Assembly (NCBI GenBank): GCA_041740675.1
Contig: JBGSLN010000319.1
Coordinates: forward strand, 1 to 14,174
DNA: 14,174 nt
Reading direction: 5' to 3'
Source: JBGSLN01 sp041740675
Lineage (GTDB): Bacteria > Pseudomonadota > Gammaproteobacteria > JBGSLN01
The notes under the pieces were generated by a model. It ran no database searches, was not told the DNA's origin, and saw nothing but the letters and a program-made list of their open reading frames with translations. Made by a program: the position numbers and the translations under genes. Position 1 is the stretch's first letter. The number at the start of each line of letters is the position of its first letter. Shown here in pieces: positions 13,888-14,174 of this stretch.

Positions 13888-14174
13888 TTACCATATAATA
13901 TTTGGATAATAGCGTTGAATTTGTTGATCACAGCTAATTAATCCAGCTTCATGGTGTGCAGCTTGTGCAGTAATAATTCGATCAAATGGATCTCTAGTCC
14001 AATTACATTGCAGTGCTTTGACTATTATTTTAGAGAACTCCAATTCACATTGCGTTAAACCAATGGATTTTTCAAGATGTCTCAATATAACTTCCGCACC
14101 TTGAGAAATTTTATTGATCTCATACAAATAATTTAATTCCAACATTACTATCGGTGAAATTAATAGTGTGTTTG
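13888..14174 (-). CDS. PIN-domain (VapC-like) toxin, 5' partial
   Basis: The C-terminal 94 residues of a PIN-domain ribonuclease; the frame stays open upstream to the window edge, so the ATG at 14145 is internal. Visible features: the SPIVMLELNYLYE segment with the family glutamate, the hallmark WTRDPFDRIITAQA with its aspartate, and LISCDQQIQRYYPNIIW ending the domain. These fit VapC toxins that cleave tRNA or rRNA. The N-terminal aspartate of the active site and any VapB antitoxin lie outside the window. The stop is 9 bp before ribD, on the same strand, so ribD may be transcribed with it. Confidence 0.85.
   Translation of the reverse strand, partial: NTLLISPIVMLELNYLYEINKISQGAEVILRHLEKSIGLTQCELEFSKIIVKALQCNWTRDPFDRIITAQAAHHEAGLISCDQQIQRYYPNIIW

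Noticed and set aside
13888..14145. A complete 85-aa gene starting at ATG 14145
   Set aside because: The frame stays open to the window edge and the residues before this ATG (SPIV) continue the PIN-domain pattern, so the gene is cut by the window.
13879..14174. FMN riboswitch upstream of ribD
   Set aside because: The sequence is coding for the PIN domain and I could not find the conserved RFN blocks; one could still lie beyond the window.
1..14174. CRISPR arrays, tRNA or rRNA genes, transposases
   Set aside because: I read for evenly spaced direct repeats, cloverleaf signatures and transposase motifs and saw none.

Overview
The window is clearly AT-rich. It reads as a piece of a gammaproteobacterial chromosome, most plausibly a host-associated member of the Legionellales (Coxiella, Legionella, Berkiella or Aquicella-like). 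This rests on the gene content as I know it: a type II citrate synthase, a leucine dehydrogenase joined to a Bacillus-type pdhABC operon, a ribD-ribE-ribBA-ribH operon, and accessory genes between them. One accessory gene looks eukaryote-like. The species assignment is inference.

Layout. At 1-1266 (+) is gltA, cut at its 5' end by the window edge. A hairpin follows, then a convergent gene at 1372-2079 (-) for an exported protein with a SIMPL/YggE-like layout. At 2296-6676 (+) is a tight four-gene operon: leucine dehydrogenase, E1-alpha, E1-beta, E2. It could turn branched-chain amino acids into keto acids and then acyl-CoAs, or it could include the housekeeping pyruvate dehydrogenase; no E3 is present. 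A convergent HSD10-like short-chain dehydrogenase (6803-7570, -), of the type used in isoleucine and fatty-acid breakdown, fits the same theme.

At 7571-9921 is an accessory island. It has a gene-less 304-bp stretch with an imperfect inverted-repeat element, then three plus-strand genes. The first protein (7875-8618) matches Rab-family small GTPases over switch I and strands beta2-beta3 but has lost the P-loop and DTAG motifs, so it looks like a pseudo-GTPase. The second (8690-9061) is a small helical protein I do not recognise. The third (9064-9921) is a membrane-anchored DsbG/DsbC homologue whose CxxC active site is replaced, leaving one cysteine, inside the membrane segment.

At 9929-10443 (-) is a type II toxin-antitoxin pair (RelE/YoeB-like toxin, Phd/YefM antitoxin). 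Its promoter is good and carries paired TGTAC(A/G) sites 12 bp apart, as in the E. coli yefM-yoeB operator. At 10529-13878 (-) is the riboflavin operon, transcribed ribD-ribE-ribBA-ribH with overlaps or tiny gaps and covering most of the path from GTP and ribulose-5-phosphate to riboflavin. Just upstream of ribD, running off the window edge, is the C-terminal part of a PIN-domain (VapC-like) toxin, so toxin genes flank the riboflavin operon on both sides.

I saw no rRNA, tRNA, CRISPR array, transposase or FMN riboswitch. The most interesting items are the apparent pseudo-Rab, the cysteine-less DsbG homologue next to it, and the conserved toxin-antitoxin operator.
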